DNA of 61,124 nt from Acidobacteriota bacterium (GTDB taxonomy: Bacteria > Acidobacteriota > Terriglobia > Acidiferrales > UBA7541): the NCBI GenBank assembly GCA_003224085.1, contig QHYK01000070.1, positions 1-61,124 on the forward strand. Reading direction: 5' to 3'. The position numbers were made by a program, and so were the translations under genes. Below, in pieces: positions 22,438-33,271 of the stretch. Position 1 is the first letter of the stretch. Each line of letters opens with the position of its first letter. The notes below the pieces were generated by a model. The model ran no database searches, had not been told where the DNA came from, and was given only the letters and a program-made list of their open reading frames with translations.

Positions 22438-25083
22438 ATGCGACCGGAGCATTGGCTGTACACGATTCCCCTACGGTTGCGGTCGTTGTTTCGCCGGGCG
22501 CAGGCGGACCAGCAATTGGACGACGAGCTGCGCGGCCACCTTGAACGAAAAACCGAGGAATACATGGCGCAAGGGATGACGCCAGAAGAGGCGCACCGTC
22601 GCGCGCGACTCGACCTGGGCGGTATCGAGCAGACCAAAGAGAAATGCCGCGACGCACGCCGCGTAAACTGGATTGAGGATTTCGTTCAGGATTTGCGCTT
22701 TGGTTTACGAATATTGCATAAATCCCCCGGCTTCACCGCTGTGGCCGTCCTCACCCTAGCCCTCGGCATCGGCGCCAACACCGCCGTCTTCAGTGTCGTT
22801 GACGCTATTCTTCTCCGCCCCCTGCCTTACCCGGAGCCTCATCGGCTTGTACGCATCTGGGAGTCGTCCACGAAGCGCGACGTTCCGCGCAACTCCGTGA
22901 ATCCTCTCAACTTTCTGGACTGGCAGGACCACGCAGAATCCTTTGAGTCCATGGCTGCTATTTCGACTTTGCCCACCAATCTCAGCCACCACGGTCAGCC
23001 TTTCGCCGTTCCGGGGATGCAGGTCACACCGGAGTTCTTCTCGGTTTTGCGCGTTGGACCGTTTCTGGGCCGCACGTTCAACACCGCGGATGGAATTCCC
23101 GGACAAGACCACAGCGTCATTCTCAGCTACGAACTTTGGCAGCGCCAGTTCGCTGCGGACCCCACGATCGTCGGCCAAAAGATAGACGTTAACGGTGGGC
23201 CTGGCGAAATCATAGGCGTGATGCCCAAAGGCTTTTCCTTTCCTGGAATCAAGTCGGAAGTATGGACCCCGCTGGCCCTAACCTCGCCGGAATGGAGAGA
23301 AGGAGGGCGCTTCCTGACCGTGGCTGCGCGTCTCAAAGCCGACGTCAGGCTCGAACAAGCCCGCCAGGACATGCTGCGTGTCGCTCACTTCACGGCGCAG
23401 GCGCGACCTGGCAACAGAGATTGGAGCGCCAGCGTTTTCCCCATGCTCGAAGACGCGACAGAAGGAGTTCGGCGCCCTCTCTGGGTATTACTTGCCGCCG
23501 TTGGCTTTCTTCTCCTGATCGCCTGCGCCAACGTCGCCAACCTTCTCTTGATGCGTGGCACCGGTCGCGTGCGCGAAATCGCCGTGCGTTCCGCGCTTGG
23601 CGCTGCGCGTTCGCGCGTCGTTCAGCAATTGTTTGTGGAAAGCCTGCTCCTTTCGCTCGCGGCCATGATCGTAGCCTTGCTTTTGGCTCACGCAGGCCTG
23701 CGTAGCCTGGTTGCTTTGATTCCCGAGGGCGCTCCGCTGCCTCGCAGTGAGCCCATCTCCATCGACCAACCTGTGTTGCTCTTCACTTTCCTGGGTTCTC
23801 TCGTTACGGGGGTCCTTTTCGGTCTTGTTCCCGCATTGCGTCTTTCTCGTGTGGACCTCCAGAACGCGCTGAAGCAAGGTAGCCTCCGCGGCGGTGTTGG
23901 CGGACATCAGACTCTGCGGCGCTGTTTTGTCGTCGCCGAAGTCTCCCTCGCTCTGTTGCTGTCCGTCAGTGCCGGCCTGATGCTTCGCAGCTTCTCCCGC
24001 CTCGTGTCCGTTGACGCTGGTTTCCGCCCCGAACATCTCCTCACCATGCACATTTGGACCTCACCTGCGCGTTATCACGACGATCTCCAACGCTCGCAGT
24101 ATTTCAACCGGATTCTCGCGGAGATCCGCAACACTCCCGGAGTTCAGGCCGCGGGCTCGACTCACTTCCTCCCCCTGACGAACAGTACCTCCGGCTCTTG
24201 CTTCTCTCCCGCCGACCAGCCTGCCCCGCCGCCCGCGGAAGCTCTGTCCGCACAATTCCTCATCGTCAGCCCAGGCTACTTCCTCACGATGGGTACGCCA
24301 ATTCTGACCGGACGTGACTTCGAAGGTCGCGACGGTTTCAATGCCCCACCCGTTGCTATCGTCAACCACGCCTTTGTTGAACGTTTTTCCTCTAGGCAGA
24401 ACATTCTCGGAAAAAAGCTCCGCGTGTGCTGGACGATTGAAAAGCCCGTCGAAATCGTTGGCATCGTCGCCGACGCGCGGCAGGCGCAATTGCAGGACGC
24501 TCCTGATCCCACCATCTTCCTGTCCAACTCTCAGGCGCCCATGTATTTCGCGACACTCGTCGTCCGCTCGGCGGGCGACCCGCGCCAGGTCGCGCGTTCC
24601 GTCGAAGCCGCTGTTCACCGCGTAGACCCTGACCAGGCGGTCTCCGACATCAGAACGATGGACACAGTATTTTCTGATTCTGTTGCTAGTCGGCGTTTTC
24701 AGGCGACTTTGCTGCTGGTGTTCGCGGGTCTTGCTCTCGCGCTCGCAGTGATTGGCGTCTACGGAGTCGTTTCCTATTCTGTGAGCCAGCGCACCAACGA
24801 AATTGGCATCCGCTTCGCGCTGGGGGCGGCTTCCGCGGACGTGGTTCGCCTGGTTCTTCGCGAAGCGCTCGCGCTTGCGGCCATCGCTCTGGCTGTTGGC
24901 CTCGCCGGTTCTCTGGCCTTGACTCGCGTCCTGCAAACGTTGCTCTTCGAGATTACGCCGACAGACCCAGCCACTCTCGCCTCGGTCTGTATCGTCATTC
25001 TGGCGGTGTCCGCTCTGGCGGCCATCTTGCCGGCCCGCCGTGCCACGCGAGTCGATCCGATGATTGCGCTGCGTTATGAATGA
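22438..25083 (+). CDS. ADOP-family permease, array gene 10
   Basis: 881 residues, intact. Prefix variants RRAQADQQLDDELRGHLERK and [18 protein letters not shown]; the [13 protein letters not shown] stretch matches gene 7 base for base over more than 50 nt. Class A domain 1 (GVMPKGFSFPGIKSEVWTPL). FtsX 1: GRVREIAVRSALGAARSRVV; TM5: FVVAEVSLALLLSVSAGLML; domain 2 with a Ser/Pro/Ala-rich loop (SPADQPAPPPAEALSAQFL) and two Cys; FtsX 2: SQRTNEIGIRFALGAASADV; tail ARRATRVDPMIALRYE. Codon choice shifts to C-ending codons from about 22,740 onward, a composition unlike the adjacent genes 9 and 11. This gene is followed by the only sizeable gap in the array (117 nt). Confidence 0.95.
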   Translation: MRPEHWLYTIPLRLRSLFRRAQADQQLDDELRGHLERKTEEYMAQGMTPEEAHRRARLDLGGIEQTKEKCRDARRVNWIEDFVQDLRFGLRILHKSPGFTAVAVLTLALGIGANTAVFSVVDAILLRPLPYPEPHRLVRIWESSTKRDVPRNSVNPLNFLDWQDHAESFESMAAISTLPTNLSHHGQPFAVPGMQVTPEFFSVLRVGPFLGRTFNTADGIPGQDHSVILSYELWQRQFAADPTIVGQKIDVNGGPGEIIGVMPKGFSFPGIKSEVWTPLALTSPEWREGGRFLTVAARLKADVRLEQARQDMLRVAHFTAQARPGNRDWSASVFPMLEDATEGVRRPLWVLLAAVGFLLLIACANVANLLLMRGTGRVREIAVRSALGAARSRVVQQLFVESLLLSLAAMIVALLLAHAGLRSLVALIPEGAPLPRSEPISIDQPVLLFTFLGSLVTGVLFGLVPALRLSRVDLQNALKQGSLRGGVGGHQTLRRCFVVAEVSLALLLSVSAGLMLRSFSRLVSVDAGFRPEHLLTMHIWTSPARYHDDLQRSQYFNRILAEIRNTPGVQAAGSTHFLPLTNSTSGSCFSPADQPAPPPAEALSAQFLIVSPGYFLTMGTPILTGRDFEGRDGFNAPPVAIVNHAFVERFSSRQNILGKKLRVCWTIEKPVEIVGIVADARQAQLQDAPDPTIFLSNSQAPMYFATLVVRSAGDPRQVARSVEAAVHRVDPDQAVSDIRTMDTVFSDSVASRRFQATLLLVFAGLALALAVIGVYGVVSYSVSQRTNEIGIRFALGAASADVVRLVLREALALAAIALAVGLAGSLALTRVLQTLLFEITPTDPATLASVCIVILAVSALAAILPARRATRVDPMIALRYE

Positions 25084-25200
25084 AGGACGAGTGAACGACA
25101 TGAAGGTGGGCCGCGAAGACGTTGCTTGTGACGCGGCGGGAGAGGCTCGGTGAGTTGAGAGGCAAGTTTCGAGGTGCATGTGAGGATCGAGGGGGGACTT

Positions 25201-27846
25201 ATGAGATTGGGAAAATGGCTCTACACCATTCCGCTAAGGCTCCGCTCACTTTTTGGTCGCGAGCAAGTTGAGAAGGACCTGAGTGACGAGCTGCGCGACC
25301 ACCTCGATCGAAAAACCCAGGAATACGTCGCGCAAGGGATGACGCAAGAAGACGCGCACCGCCGTGCGCGGCTGGACCTGGGCGGTATCGAGCAGACCAA
25401 AGACAAGTACCGCGACGCGCGCAGAGTGAACTGGATTCAGGACTTCGTACAGGATTTGCGCTATGGGACGCGTACGCTCCGCAAATCCCCTGGGTTCACA
25501 ATCGTTGCAGTCCTGACCCTCGCGCTCGGCATCGGCGCTAACACGGCCATCTTCACGGTCTTTAACGCGGTAATTCTCCGTCCGCTGCCACTGCTGGAAC
25601 CGGATCGCATCGTCAGGATGTGGCACACCAGCCAGGGAGGAGGAATAGGTTCCGTCTCCTATCTGAATTTTGAAGACTGGCAAGCGCAAGGCACGCTATT
25701 CTCCGGCATGGCCGCTTACCTCGGCGGCAGCTTCAACCTCACAAGAAAGGGTGGCCCCGAGCGCATACCTGGCGCGTTTGTTTCCGTGAATTATCTCGAC
25801 GTAATGGGCATGAAGCCACTTCTTGGCCGCGCGTTCCTGGCAGGCGAGGACAAGCCCGGCAACAATCGCGTCGCGTTGATCGGAGAAGGCCTGTGGAACA
25901 GCCTGTTCGACAGGGATCCGGAGCTCATCCATAAGACCATCAGTCTGAATGAAGAAGCCTACGCGGTCGTCGGTATCGTTCCCGCAAATTTTCACTTTCC
26001 CGACATCAACACGCAGATTTGGGTACCGCTCGTTCCCGACGATTCGTGGGGCGCATGGAACCGAGGCAACAATACCCTTCAGGTCGTCGGACGTTTGAAG
26101 CCCAGCGTCACTGTTGACCAAGCCCGCGCTCAGATGGACAGCATCGCAATCCGCCTGGCAAAGCTTTATCCCGACCCGGACGGAGACCAAGGGGTCAGGC
26201 TGACACCGTTGCAGGAATCCATGGTTGGGGACGTCCGCGCAGAGCTGGTGGTTCTTTTGTCGGCCGTCGGCTTCCTGTTCCTGGTAGCTGCTGTGAACAT
26301 TGCGAACCTGTTTCTGACGCGCGCGGCAGTTCGTCAGCGCGAATTCGCTCTGCGCAGAGCGCTGGGCGCGAGGCGCTGGGGACTGGTCCGCCAATTCCTG
26401 GCGGAGGGCTTCCTCATCTCCGGCCTTGGAGGAGCCGTCGGCTGGATGCTTGCGATCTGGATCGTGCAAGGGTTGCTCGCTTTGAATCCCGAGCCACTGC
26501 CGCGCCGGCCGGAAATTCGCCCGGACGTTCACGTTCTGTTCTTTGTGCTGTTGGCTGTACTTGTGTCGGCCCTGATCATTGCCGCGGCAGGAGCTTTGAA
26601 AGCATTTCGGTCCGATGTGCAGGAGTCCTTGAAAGAAGGCGTCGGCACCTCGGCGGGAAGCTTGCGCGTCAGCCGGACACACGGAGCGCTGGTTGTAGCC
26701 GAAGTGGCCATCGCGCTGACGCTTGTAGCCGGAGCGGGCTTGCTGATGAAAAGTTTCTGGCTCCTTAGGCAAGTGGACCCCGGCTTCAAACCGGATCATG
26801 CCCTGACCTTGCGGCTTTCGCTTCCCCAAAGCAAATACGCTCCCGCACACCCAGTGTCCAGTTTCTACGAGCCTATGCTGGAAAAAGTGGAAGCGCTCCC
26901 CGGCGTCGAAGCAGCCGGCTTGGCGACACTTCTACCCATCCAGCAGGCTTGGACAAACGGAAGCTTCCAGATTGAAGACCGGCCTACCGAAAACGGTTTC
27001 GCGGAACTCCGAGGGGTAAGCGCCAATTTCTACCGTGCTCTGGGCATCTCTCTGGTAAGTGGCCGCTATTTCACTGCAGAGGACAGCAAGGCCTCGCCGC
27101 GCGTGACCATCATCAATGAAGCTGTTGTTAGGAGTTATTTCTCACATGAAGATCCCATTGGCCGGCACATTCGGATCGCCGGGTCGCCGTGGTACACGAT
27201 CGTTGGTGTGGTGAAAGATGTGCATCAAGCAGGGCTCGCCATGGCGGCGCTGAGGGAAATTGATGTTCCCTACTCGCAATGGCCGCCGACGTGGCCCGAT
27301 CTGACGCGGGAGATGAGCCTCGTGGTGCGTACTCGAGTTGAGCCCTCGGCCATAACGAGCGCAGTTCGCGAGGCTATCTTGCAGGTGGACCAAGATCAGC
27401 CAGTGTATAGCGTCATGACCATGGACAATGTGATTTCTGAATCGCTGTCCGGCCAGCGCTTCGACCTTATCTTGATTAGCACGTTCGCTTCCGTAGCACT
27501 TCTGCTCGCTGCGCTGGGCACCTATGCGGTCCTCGCATACAACACCAAGCAGCGCACGCGCGAGATCGGCGTGCGCATCGCGCTGGGCGCCACAAAGGGC
27601 AACATACTGAGACTGGTAGTGGGCCAAGGTCTGCGGTTCGCCGTGTTCGGTGTCGCTTTGGGGCTGGGCGGCGCTTTCGGTTTGACTCGTTTCTTAGCCA
27701 GCCTGCTCTATCAGGTGAAACCCTACGATCTAGCGACCTTCGCGGCCGTTTCTTTCGTACTGCTGTTTGTGTCGTTTGTCGCGAGTTATCTGCCTGCGCG
27801 GCGGGCGATGCGTGTCGATCCCATGGTCGCTCTGAGGTACGAGTAG
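25201..27846 (+). CDS. ADOP-family permease, array gene 11 (different 5' end)
   Basis: 881 residues from ATG 25201, preceded by GAGGGGGGA. It is the only copy whose first 30 codons are not the array standard: [20 protein letters not shown] followed by [15 protein letters not shown]. From [20 protein letters not shown] on it rejoins the constant module through [20 protein letters not shown]. Class A domain 1 ([20 protein letters not shown]), FtsX 1 ([20 protein letters not shown]), TM5 ([20 protein letters not shown]), domain 2, FtsX 2 ([20 protein letters not shown]), tail [20 protein letters not shown] at 25174 is in frame but has no site in front of it. The altered start and the 117-nt spacer suggest a former array border or a recombinant. 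Confidence 0.95.
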   Translation: MRLGKWLYTIPLRLRSLFGREQVEKDLSDELRDHLDRKTQEYVAQGMTQEDAHRRARLDLGGIEQTKDKYRDARRVNWIQDFVQDLRYGTRTLRKSPGFTIVAVLTLALGIGANTAIFTVFNAVILRPLPLLEPDRIVRMWHTSQGGGIGSVSYLNFEDWQAQGTLFSGMAAYLGGSFNLTRKGGPERIPGAFVSVNYLDVMGMKPLLGRAFLAGEDKPGNNRVALIGEGLWNSLFDRDPELIHKTISLNEEAYAVVGIVPANFHFPDINTQIWVPLVPDDSWGAWNRGNNTLQVVGRLKPSVTVDQARAQMDSIAIRLAKLYPDPDGDQGVRLTPLQESMVGDVRAELVVLLSAVGFLFLVAAVNIANLFLTRAAVRQREFALRRALGARRWGLVRQFLAEGFLISGLGGAVGWMLAIWIVQGLLALNPEPLPRRPEIRPDVHVLFFVLLAVLVSALIIAAAGALKAFRSDVQESLKEGVGTSAGSLRVSRTHGALVVAEVAIALTLVAGAGLLMKSFWLLRQVDPGFKPDHALTLRLSLPQSKYAPAHPVSSFYEPMLEKVEALPGVEAAGLATLLPIQQAWTNGSFQIEDRPTENGFAELRGVSANFYRALGISLVSGRYFTAEDSKASPRVTIINEAVVRSYFSHEDPIGRHIRIAGSPWYTIVGVVKDVHQAGLAMAALREIDVPYSQWPPTWPDLTREMSLVVRTRVEPSAITSAVREAILQVDQDQPVYSVMTMDNVISESLSGQRFDLILISTFASVALLLAALGTYAVLAYNTKQRTREIGVRIALGATKGNILRLVVGQGLRFAVFGVALGLGGAFGLTRFLASLLYQVKPYDLATFAAVSFVLLFVSFVASYLPARRAMRVDPMVALRYE

Positions 27847-27858
27847 AGGAGGTTCGAG

Positions 27859-30540
27859 ATGCGACCGGAGCATTGGCTGTTCACGATTCCGTTGCGCTTG
27901 AGATCGCTATTCCGCTGGGTGCAGGCGGACCAGGAATTGGACGACGAGCTGCGCGACCACCTCGAGCGAAAGACCGAAGAATACGTCGCGCAAGGGATGA
28001 CGCAAGAAGAGGCGCACCGCCGCGCGCGACTCGACCTGGGCGGTATCGAGCAGACCAAAGAGAAATGCCGCGACGCACGCAGAGTGAACCGGATTCAAGA
28101 CTTCTTTCAGGATTTGCACTTTGGTCTGCGCATGTTGCGCAAATCTCCCGGCTTCGCGGCGATCGCCATCCTAACGCTCGCGCTCGGCATCGGCATAAAC
28201 ACAGCGCTTTTCACGATCGTGAATAGTGTCGTGCTCAATCCACTGCCTTATCCGCAGCCGAGCCGACTTGTCTCGATTTATCAAAGGACCGCCCAGTTCC
28301 AAACAGCTGGGGATACCTACCCGAATTTCCTGGACTGGGAAAAAGAGAATCGGTCCTTCGATGCCCTTGCAGCGTACAGCGAGCATGATTTCAATTTGAC
28401 AGGTGTGGGAGAACCCGAGAAGCTGCGTGGCCAAATGGTTTCCGCAGGCTTTTTCTCCATGTTAGGCGTGAAGCCTTTGCTTGGTCGCACGTTTCGACCA
28501 GAGGAAGATCAACTTGGCGCAAGTCCCGTTGTGTTGCTAGCCGACGGACTATGGAAGCGCGGGTTTGCCGCGTCGCCTCATATTTTGGGGCAGAGCCTAA
28601 CCATGTACGGCAAAGCGTACACGATCGTCGGTGTAGTGCCGGGACGAGCCCCGTTTTACAAACCTTCGGACGTCTTTGTTCCTATCGGAACGTGGGATGA
28701 CCCCGGGTTTCATGACCGCCGCATGAGTATGGGCATGAGTGTAATCGGCCGGCTTAAGCCGAGTGTGGAGTTGCGGCAGGCGCAAGCCGATATGGACGCA
28801 ATTGCACGGAATCTGGAAGCGGCATATCCCGAAGCCGATAAAGGCGTAGGCATCGCGCTTATTCCGTTGAAAGAAACCATCGTTGGCGATATCCGCCCGA
28901 TCCTGCTGTTGCTGCTTGGTGCTGTGGGTTTCGTGTTGCTGATCGCGTCCGCAAATATAGGAGGTTTGTTGCTCGCCCGGTCTACGGCCAGAACGCGGGA
29001 ATTCGCTGTTCGCGCCGCGTTGGGCGCGAATCGGACGCGCGTCATCCGTCAGCTTCTTACCGAAAGTTTCCTGGTCGCCACGTTGGGCGGGGGATTGGGT
29101 CTTTTGCTTGCAGCTGGGTCCACGAAGGCGATTTTGAACACACTCCCTCAGGCTTTGCCACGAGGGGACGAGATCCAATTGGATACGCACGTGCTAGTTT
29201 TCACGTTAGTCGCTTCCGCTCTTACAGCGTTTCTCTTCGGTTTGATTCCGGCGCTCAAAACTTCTCGGACCGATTTGCACGAAACCTTCAAAGAGGGCGG
29301 TCGTGGGCTAAGCGCGTCGCGGCACCGAGCCCACGGCACTTTCGTGGCGATTGAGATGGCTATCGCCCTGGTTCTTCTTGCCGGCGCCGGACTGATGCTT
29401 CGCAGCCTCGCTGGACTCTGGAACGTCAATCCAGGCTTTGATCCACACCACGTTCTGTTCTTCAACGTAGCGCCTTCGCCAGCTCGACTCGCTTCGAGGC
29501 CTTCACAAATCCGTGACGCCTTCCGCGAACTGCCGAAACGCTTCGAGGCCGTGCCAGGCATCGAAACCGCCTCGCCGCTTTTCGGATCACTTCCGATGCA
29601 GGGTGACTCTGAGGTGCCGGTCTGGTTAGACGGCCAAGCTCCACCGATGAGCACTGCCGATGCCCAGATGAACTTCGCCATGATCTACGGCGTAACAGCG
29701 GCCTACTGGAAGATCCTGCGCATTCCCCTTCTTCGCGGCCGCTATCTCGAAGAGAACGATGACGAGAACTCTCGTCCGGTGGTCGTGATTGATGAAAACC
29801 TCGCGCGCAAGTTTTTCCCAGGGGAAGATCCTATCGGCAAGAGGCTTCACATAGGACTTATCGGCACAGCGCCCGAGATCGTGGGAATTGTGGGGCACGT
29901 AAAGCACGAGGGGCTCGGCTCAGGTGGTCGCGAGAGAATTCCAGCTCAGTTTTATATCCCGTTCACCCAAATCCCTGAGAAGTGGATGCCTGAGGTTTCT
30001 TTGGGTGTGGACTTTGTCGTGCGCACCGCTGGTCCTCCAGAGTCCTTTATTGGCGCTATCCGCGAAGCGTCCCGACAATTTGATAGTCAACAAGTCGTCT
30101 ACGCTTTCGATACTATGGAAGCAATCGTCTCCAGTTCCATATGGACGCAGCACTTTTCGATGATGCTGCTCTCGGCATTTGCCGCCCTGGCGTTGCTGCT
30201 CTCCTGTATGGGTATCTATGGATTGATTTCCTACCTGGTAGCGCAGCGTACGCATGAAATTGGTGTTCGTGTTGCTCTCGGCGCGTTCCGCGGAGACGTG
30301 CTTTGGCTAATCTTGAGCCACGGGATAAAGATGACGATCATTGGAATCGCTATTGGCTTGGCAGGAGCCTTTGGCCTGACCCGCTTGTTGTCGAGTTTGC
30401 TTTTCGGAGTCAGCGCAACGGATCCTCTAACGTTCGGTGGCGCGGCGATCCTTCTGATTCTCATTGGACTGCTTGCGTGCTATATGCCTGCGCGGCGAGC
30501 GATGCGTGTCGACCCAATGGTCGCGCTGAGATATGAATAG
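27859..30540 (+). CDS. ADOP-family permease, array gene 12
   Basis: 893 residues. Start [11 protein letters not shown] at 27859 after GAGGAGG, 12 nt from the previous stop. Prefix close to consensus, with RVNRIQDFFQDLHFGLRMLR (three private changes). Class A domain 1 (GVVPGRAPFYKPSDVFVPIG), FtsX 1 (ARTREFAVRAALGANRTRVI), TM5 ([20 protein letters not shown]), domain 2, FtsX 2 (AQRTHEIGVRVALGAFRGDV), tail [16 protein letters not shown]. Intact; family membership is certain and the substrate is unknown. Domain 2 contains an extended loop GSGGRERIPAQFYIPF not seen in the direct neighbours. Confidence 0.95.
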   Translation: MRPEHWLFTIPLRLRSLFRWVQADQELDDELRDHLERKTEEYVAQGMTQEEAHRRARLDLGGIEQTKEKCRDARRVNRIQDFFQDLHFGLRMLRKSPGFAAIAILTLALGIGINTALFTIVNSVVLNPLPYPQPSRLVSIYQRTAQFQTAGDTYPNFLDWEKENRSFDALAAYSEHDFNLTGVGEPEKLRGQMVSAGFFSMLGVKPLLGRTFRPEEDQLGASPVVLLADGLWKRGFAASPHILGQSLTMYGKAYTIVGVVPGRAPFYKPSDVFVPIGTWDDPGFHDRRMSMGMSVIGRLKPSVELRQAQADMDAIARNLEAAYPEADKGVGIALIPLKETIVGDIRPILLLLLGAVGFVLLIASANIGGLLLARSTARTREFAVRAALGANRTRVIRQLLTESFLVATLGGGLGLLLAAGSTKAILNTLPQALPRGDEIQLDTHVLVFTLVASALTAFLFGLIPALKTSRTDLHETFKEGGRGLSASRHRAHGTFVAIEMAIALVLLAGAGLMLRSLAGLWNVNPGFDPHHVLFFNVAPSPARLASRPSQIRDAFRELPKRFEAVPGIETASPLFGSLPMQGDSEVPVWLDGQAPPMSTADAQMNFAMIYGVTAAYWKILRIPLLRGRYLEENDDENSRPVVVIDENLARKFFPGEDPIGKRLHIGLIGTAPEIVGIVGHVKHEGLGSGGRERIPAQFYIPFTQIPEKWMPEVSLGVDFVVRTAGPPESFIGAIREASRQFDSQQVVYAFDTMEAIVSSSIWTQHFSMMLLSAFAALALLLSCMGIYGLISYLVAQRTHEIGVRVALGAFRGDVLWLILSHGIKMTIIGIAIGLAGAFGLTRLLSSLLFGVSATDPLTFGGAAILLILIGLLACYMPARRAMRVDPMVALRYE

Positions 30541-30551
30541 GAGACGATGAG

Positions 30552-33257
30552 ATGCGACCGGAGCATTGGCTGTACACCATTCCACTGCAGCTGCGGTCGT
30601 TGTTTCGCTGGGCGCAGGCGGACCAGGACCTGGACGACGAGCTGCGCGACCACCTCGAACGAAAAACCGAGGAATACGTGGCACAAGGGATGACGCAAGA
30701 GGAAGCGTATCGCCGCGCGCGAATCGACCTGGGCGGTATCGAGCAGACCAAAGAGCAATGCCGCGACGCACGACGCGTAAATTGGCTTCAGGACTTCGTT
30801 CAGGATTTGCGCTACGGCTTGCGGATGCTCTTGAAGAACCCTGGCTTCAGTGGGGTCGCTGTCGTCGTTCTCGGTTTGGGCATTGCGGTGAACACCACCA
30901 TCTTCACCGCTCTCGATGCGACGGCGTTCCGACCTTTACCCGTCAGGGATCCGAATCATATCGTGCGCGTCGTCCGCTGGATTCGACAGGGCTATGGCGG
31001 CACCCTGTTTTCCTTTCGAGAGTATGTCTATTACAGAGACCACAATGACGTGTTCTCAGGCTTGGCGGCCGACAGTTGTTGTTACAACGTCGTCTATGGT
31101 GGGCAGCCCGCCACAAGTGCAGCGACAATGCCCAAATCAGTCTTACTGAGCGCGCGCATTGTTTCGGAAAACTACTTCGAAGTGCTCGGAATCAATGCGG
31201 TACTCGGTCGTACCTTTCTGCCGGACGAGGGCCAGTCGGAGAAATCAAATCCCGTGGCCGTACTCGGTTATCAATTCTGGCGACAGCGACTCGACTCCGA
31301 CCCGCACATCCTGGGGAAGTCGTTGACCTTGAATGCCATGCCATTCACTGTGGTGGGCATCGCGCCGCGCGATTTCATCGGCACTGGAGACCCACCGGCG
31401 GCCCCCGATGTATGGGTTCTGTTGGCGATGCAGCGGTACGTCGTGCCAGGAAGTAACTGGATGAACGCGAATGCATACAACGTTCGTATCGTAGGCCACT
31501 TAAAGCCAGGCGTGGCGCTCACGAAAACGCAGGTGGAACTGACGGTCCTTGCTCAGCAGCTTGCCCACACATCTACTGCCAAGGATCTGACCGCCAGCAC
31601 GACACACCTTACAGCCAAGCGAGCATCCTTCCTTGACTTTGGCGGAACGGGCGCCGACTTCGCGGTCTCGGTGACGCTCGCGCTCGCTGCTGCCGGCATG
31701 GTACTGCTCATCGCCTGCGCTAATGTCGCCAATTTATTGCTTGCACGCGCGATAATTCGACGGAAGGAAGTTGCCGCCCGTCTAGTGCTGGGCGCAGGCC
31801 GCAGCCGGATAGTTCGTCAGTTGCTGACCGAGAGCGCGGTCATTGCGCTTTTAGGTGGGATGGCGGGCCTCCTTTTGTCAGCATGGGCCTGCCATGTTTT
31901 GTGGGCCACTGTTCAGCAGTCTCTTCAGAAGTTCTACCCGCCTGACTTGTTGCTGCGTCTGAGCCCTGACGTTCGGATCCTTGGTTACACGTTCTTGTTG
32001 TCATTGACGACCACATTTGTCTTCGGACTAACACCCGCACTTCAGGCTTCGAAAACCGACCTAATGTTCGCTTTGAAGCAGGGTGTTGGTATTAGTGCTC
32101 CTAGGTCGAGCCGAGGTTTGCTGAAACTCAATCTGCGGGACGCACTGGTACTGGCGCAGGTAAGCCTATCCCTAGTGCTTCTCATCGCCGTGGGATTGCT
32201 CGCCAGGAGTCTGCAGCGATCTCAGACGATTGACCCCGGGTTCGAGACCAAGAACTTGCTGGCCGTGGATATGGACTTCCCAGCACTTGGGTACGACAGC
32301 TCAATGGCGTTTTCCCTTCGCCGCTCAATAGTTGAACGGCTAGATGCCCTACCTCAAGTCAAGTCAGCCTGTTTCGCCTCGGAAGAATGGACTGCCGTCT
32401 CTCTAGAATCTGCGCGCAACCTTCCGTTTGTCCCTTACACGGTCATCTCGCCGGATTACTTTCGGACGCTAGGCATCCAGATTGTTCGGGGTAGAGACTT
32501 CGGTGAAACTACCCAAACCGGCGCACCAGTGGTTATCGTCAGCGAGGCTACTGCGCGGCTGTTATGGCCCGGCGAAGATCCGATAGGCAAACGGCTGATG
32601 GCAAAGGATCGCGCGTCGTCTTATGCAGAAGTCATTGGTGTGGTCAGGGACGTTCGAAGTGTCAGGCCCTCTCAGGTCGATTTCGCCCATCTTTACTTTC
32701 CCATCGCTCCAACTGACCAATATCTTGGCCTTTGGCTGCGCACTCGCAGTAATCCAGAAAACGCCCTCGACTCTATTCGGGAAACACTGGGGGCCCTGGA
32801 CAAGGGATTGCTTCTGGCCACGACGCATACTATCAGTGACCTGCTGTGGCTCCAGAGACTGCCCGCGTTAATTGGCGCTGCTATGGCTGGCATACTTGGC
32901 GTGTTGGCTCTTGTATTGGCAGCAGTCGGCATCTACGGCGTCATGGCCTACGTTGTAAGCCAAAGAACACACGAGATTGGTGTGCGCATGGCCTTGGGCT
33001 CCGACAGAGCGGATGCCCTGGCGCTCGTGCTCAAGCAAGGAATGTGGCCGGTGCTGCTGGGCATCATTCTAGGGCTCGTCGGCAGCGTGGTGCTATCCCA
33101 CCTCTTATCGTTTCTTCTGCTCGGCATTGGCCCGCTGGATCCGTTGGCATTTTCAAGCGCGTCTGCGTTTCTCATTGTGGTGGCGGCGCTTGCAGCGTAC
33201 CTTCCTTCGCGGCGGGCCACTAAGGTCGATCCCATGGTTGCCCTGAGATACGAGTGA
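30552..33257 (+). CDS. ADOP-family permease, array gene 13
   Basis: 901 residues. Start at ATG 30552, 11 nt from the previous stop, the tightest join in the array; the ribosome site is AGGAGA. Prefix variants: [51 protein letters not shown]. Class B domain 1 (GIAPRDFIGTGDPPAAPDVW) with a CC pair (ADSCCYNVVYGG). FtsX 1: IRRKEVAARLVLGAGRSRIV; TM5: LVLAQVSLSLVLLIAVGLLA; domain 2 is notably short; FtsX 2: [20 protein letters not shown]; tail [18 protein letters not shown]1 region reads GVAVVVLGLGIAVNTTIFTA, less typical than its sisters. Intact. Confidence 0.95.
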   Translation: MRPEHWLYTIPLQLRSLFRWAQADQDLDDELRDHLERKTEEYVAQGMTQEEAYRRARIDLGGIEQTKEQCRDARRVNWLQDFVQDLRYGLRMLLKNPGFSGVAVVVLGLGIAVNTTIFTALDATAFRPLPVRDPNHIVRVVRWIRQGYGGTLFSFREYVYYRDHNDVFSGLAADSCCYNVVYGGQPATSAATMPKSVLLSARIVSENYFEVLGINAVLGRTFLPDEGQSEKSNPVAVLGYQFWRQRLDSDPHILGKSLTLNAMPFTVVGIAPRDFIGTGDPPAAPDVWVLLAMQRYVVPGSNWMNANAYNVRIVGHLKPGVALTKTQVELTVLAQQLAHTSTAKDLTASTTHLTAKRASFLDFGGTGADFAVSVTLALAAAGMVLLIACANVANLLLARAIIRRKEVAARLVLGAGRSRIVRQLLTESAVIALLGGMAGLLLSAWACHVLWATVQQSLQKFYPPDLLLRLSPDVRILGYTFLLSLTTTFVFGLTPALQASKTDLMFALKQGVGISAPRSSRGLLKLNLRDALVLAQVSLSLVLLIAVGLLARSLQRSQTIDPGFETKNLLAVDMDFPALGYDSSMAFSLRRSIVERLDALPQVKSACFASEEWTAVSLESARNLPFVPYTVISPDYFRTLGIQIVRGRDFGETTQTGAPVVIVSEATARLLWPGEDPIGKRLMAKDRASSYAEVIGVVRDVRSVRPSQVDFAHLYFPIAPTDQYLGLWLRTRSNPENALDSIRETLGALDKGLLLATTHTISDLLWLQRLPALIGAAMAGILGVLALVLAAVGIYGVMAYVVSQRTHEIGVRMALGSDRADALALVLKQGMWPVLLGIILGLVGSVVLSHLLSFLLLGIGPLDPLAFSSASAFLIVVAALAAYLPSRRATKVDPMVALRYE

Positions 33258-33271
33258 GGGAGGGCCGGAAA

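Noticed and set aside
24061-25179. 372-codon open frame on the - strand
   Set aside because: Antisense to the end of gene 10 and the spacer; composition is that of a shadow frame and there is no ribosome site.
25696-26850. 384-codon open frame on the - strand
   Set aside because: Entirely antisense to gene 11, whose family membership is certain.
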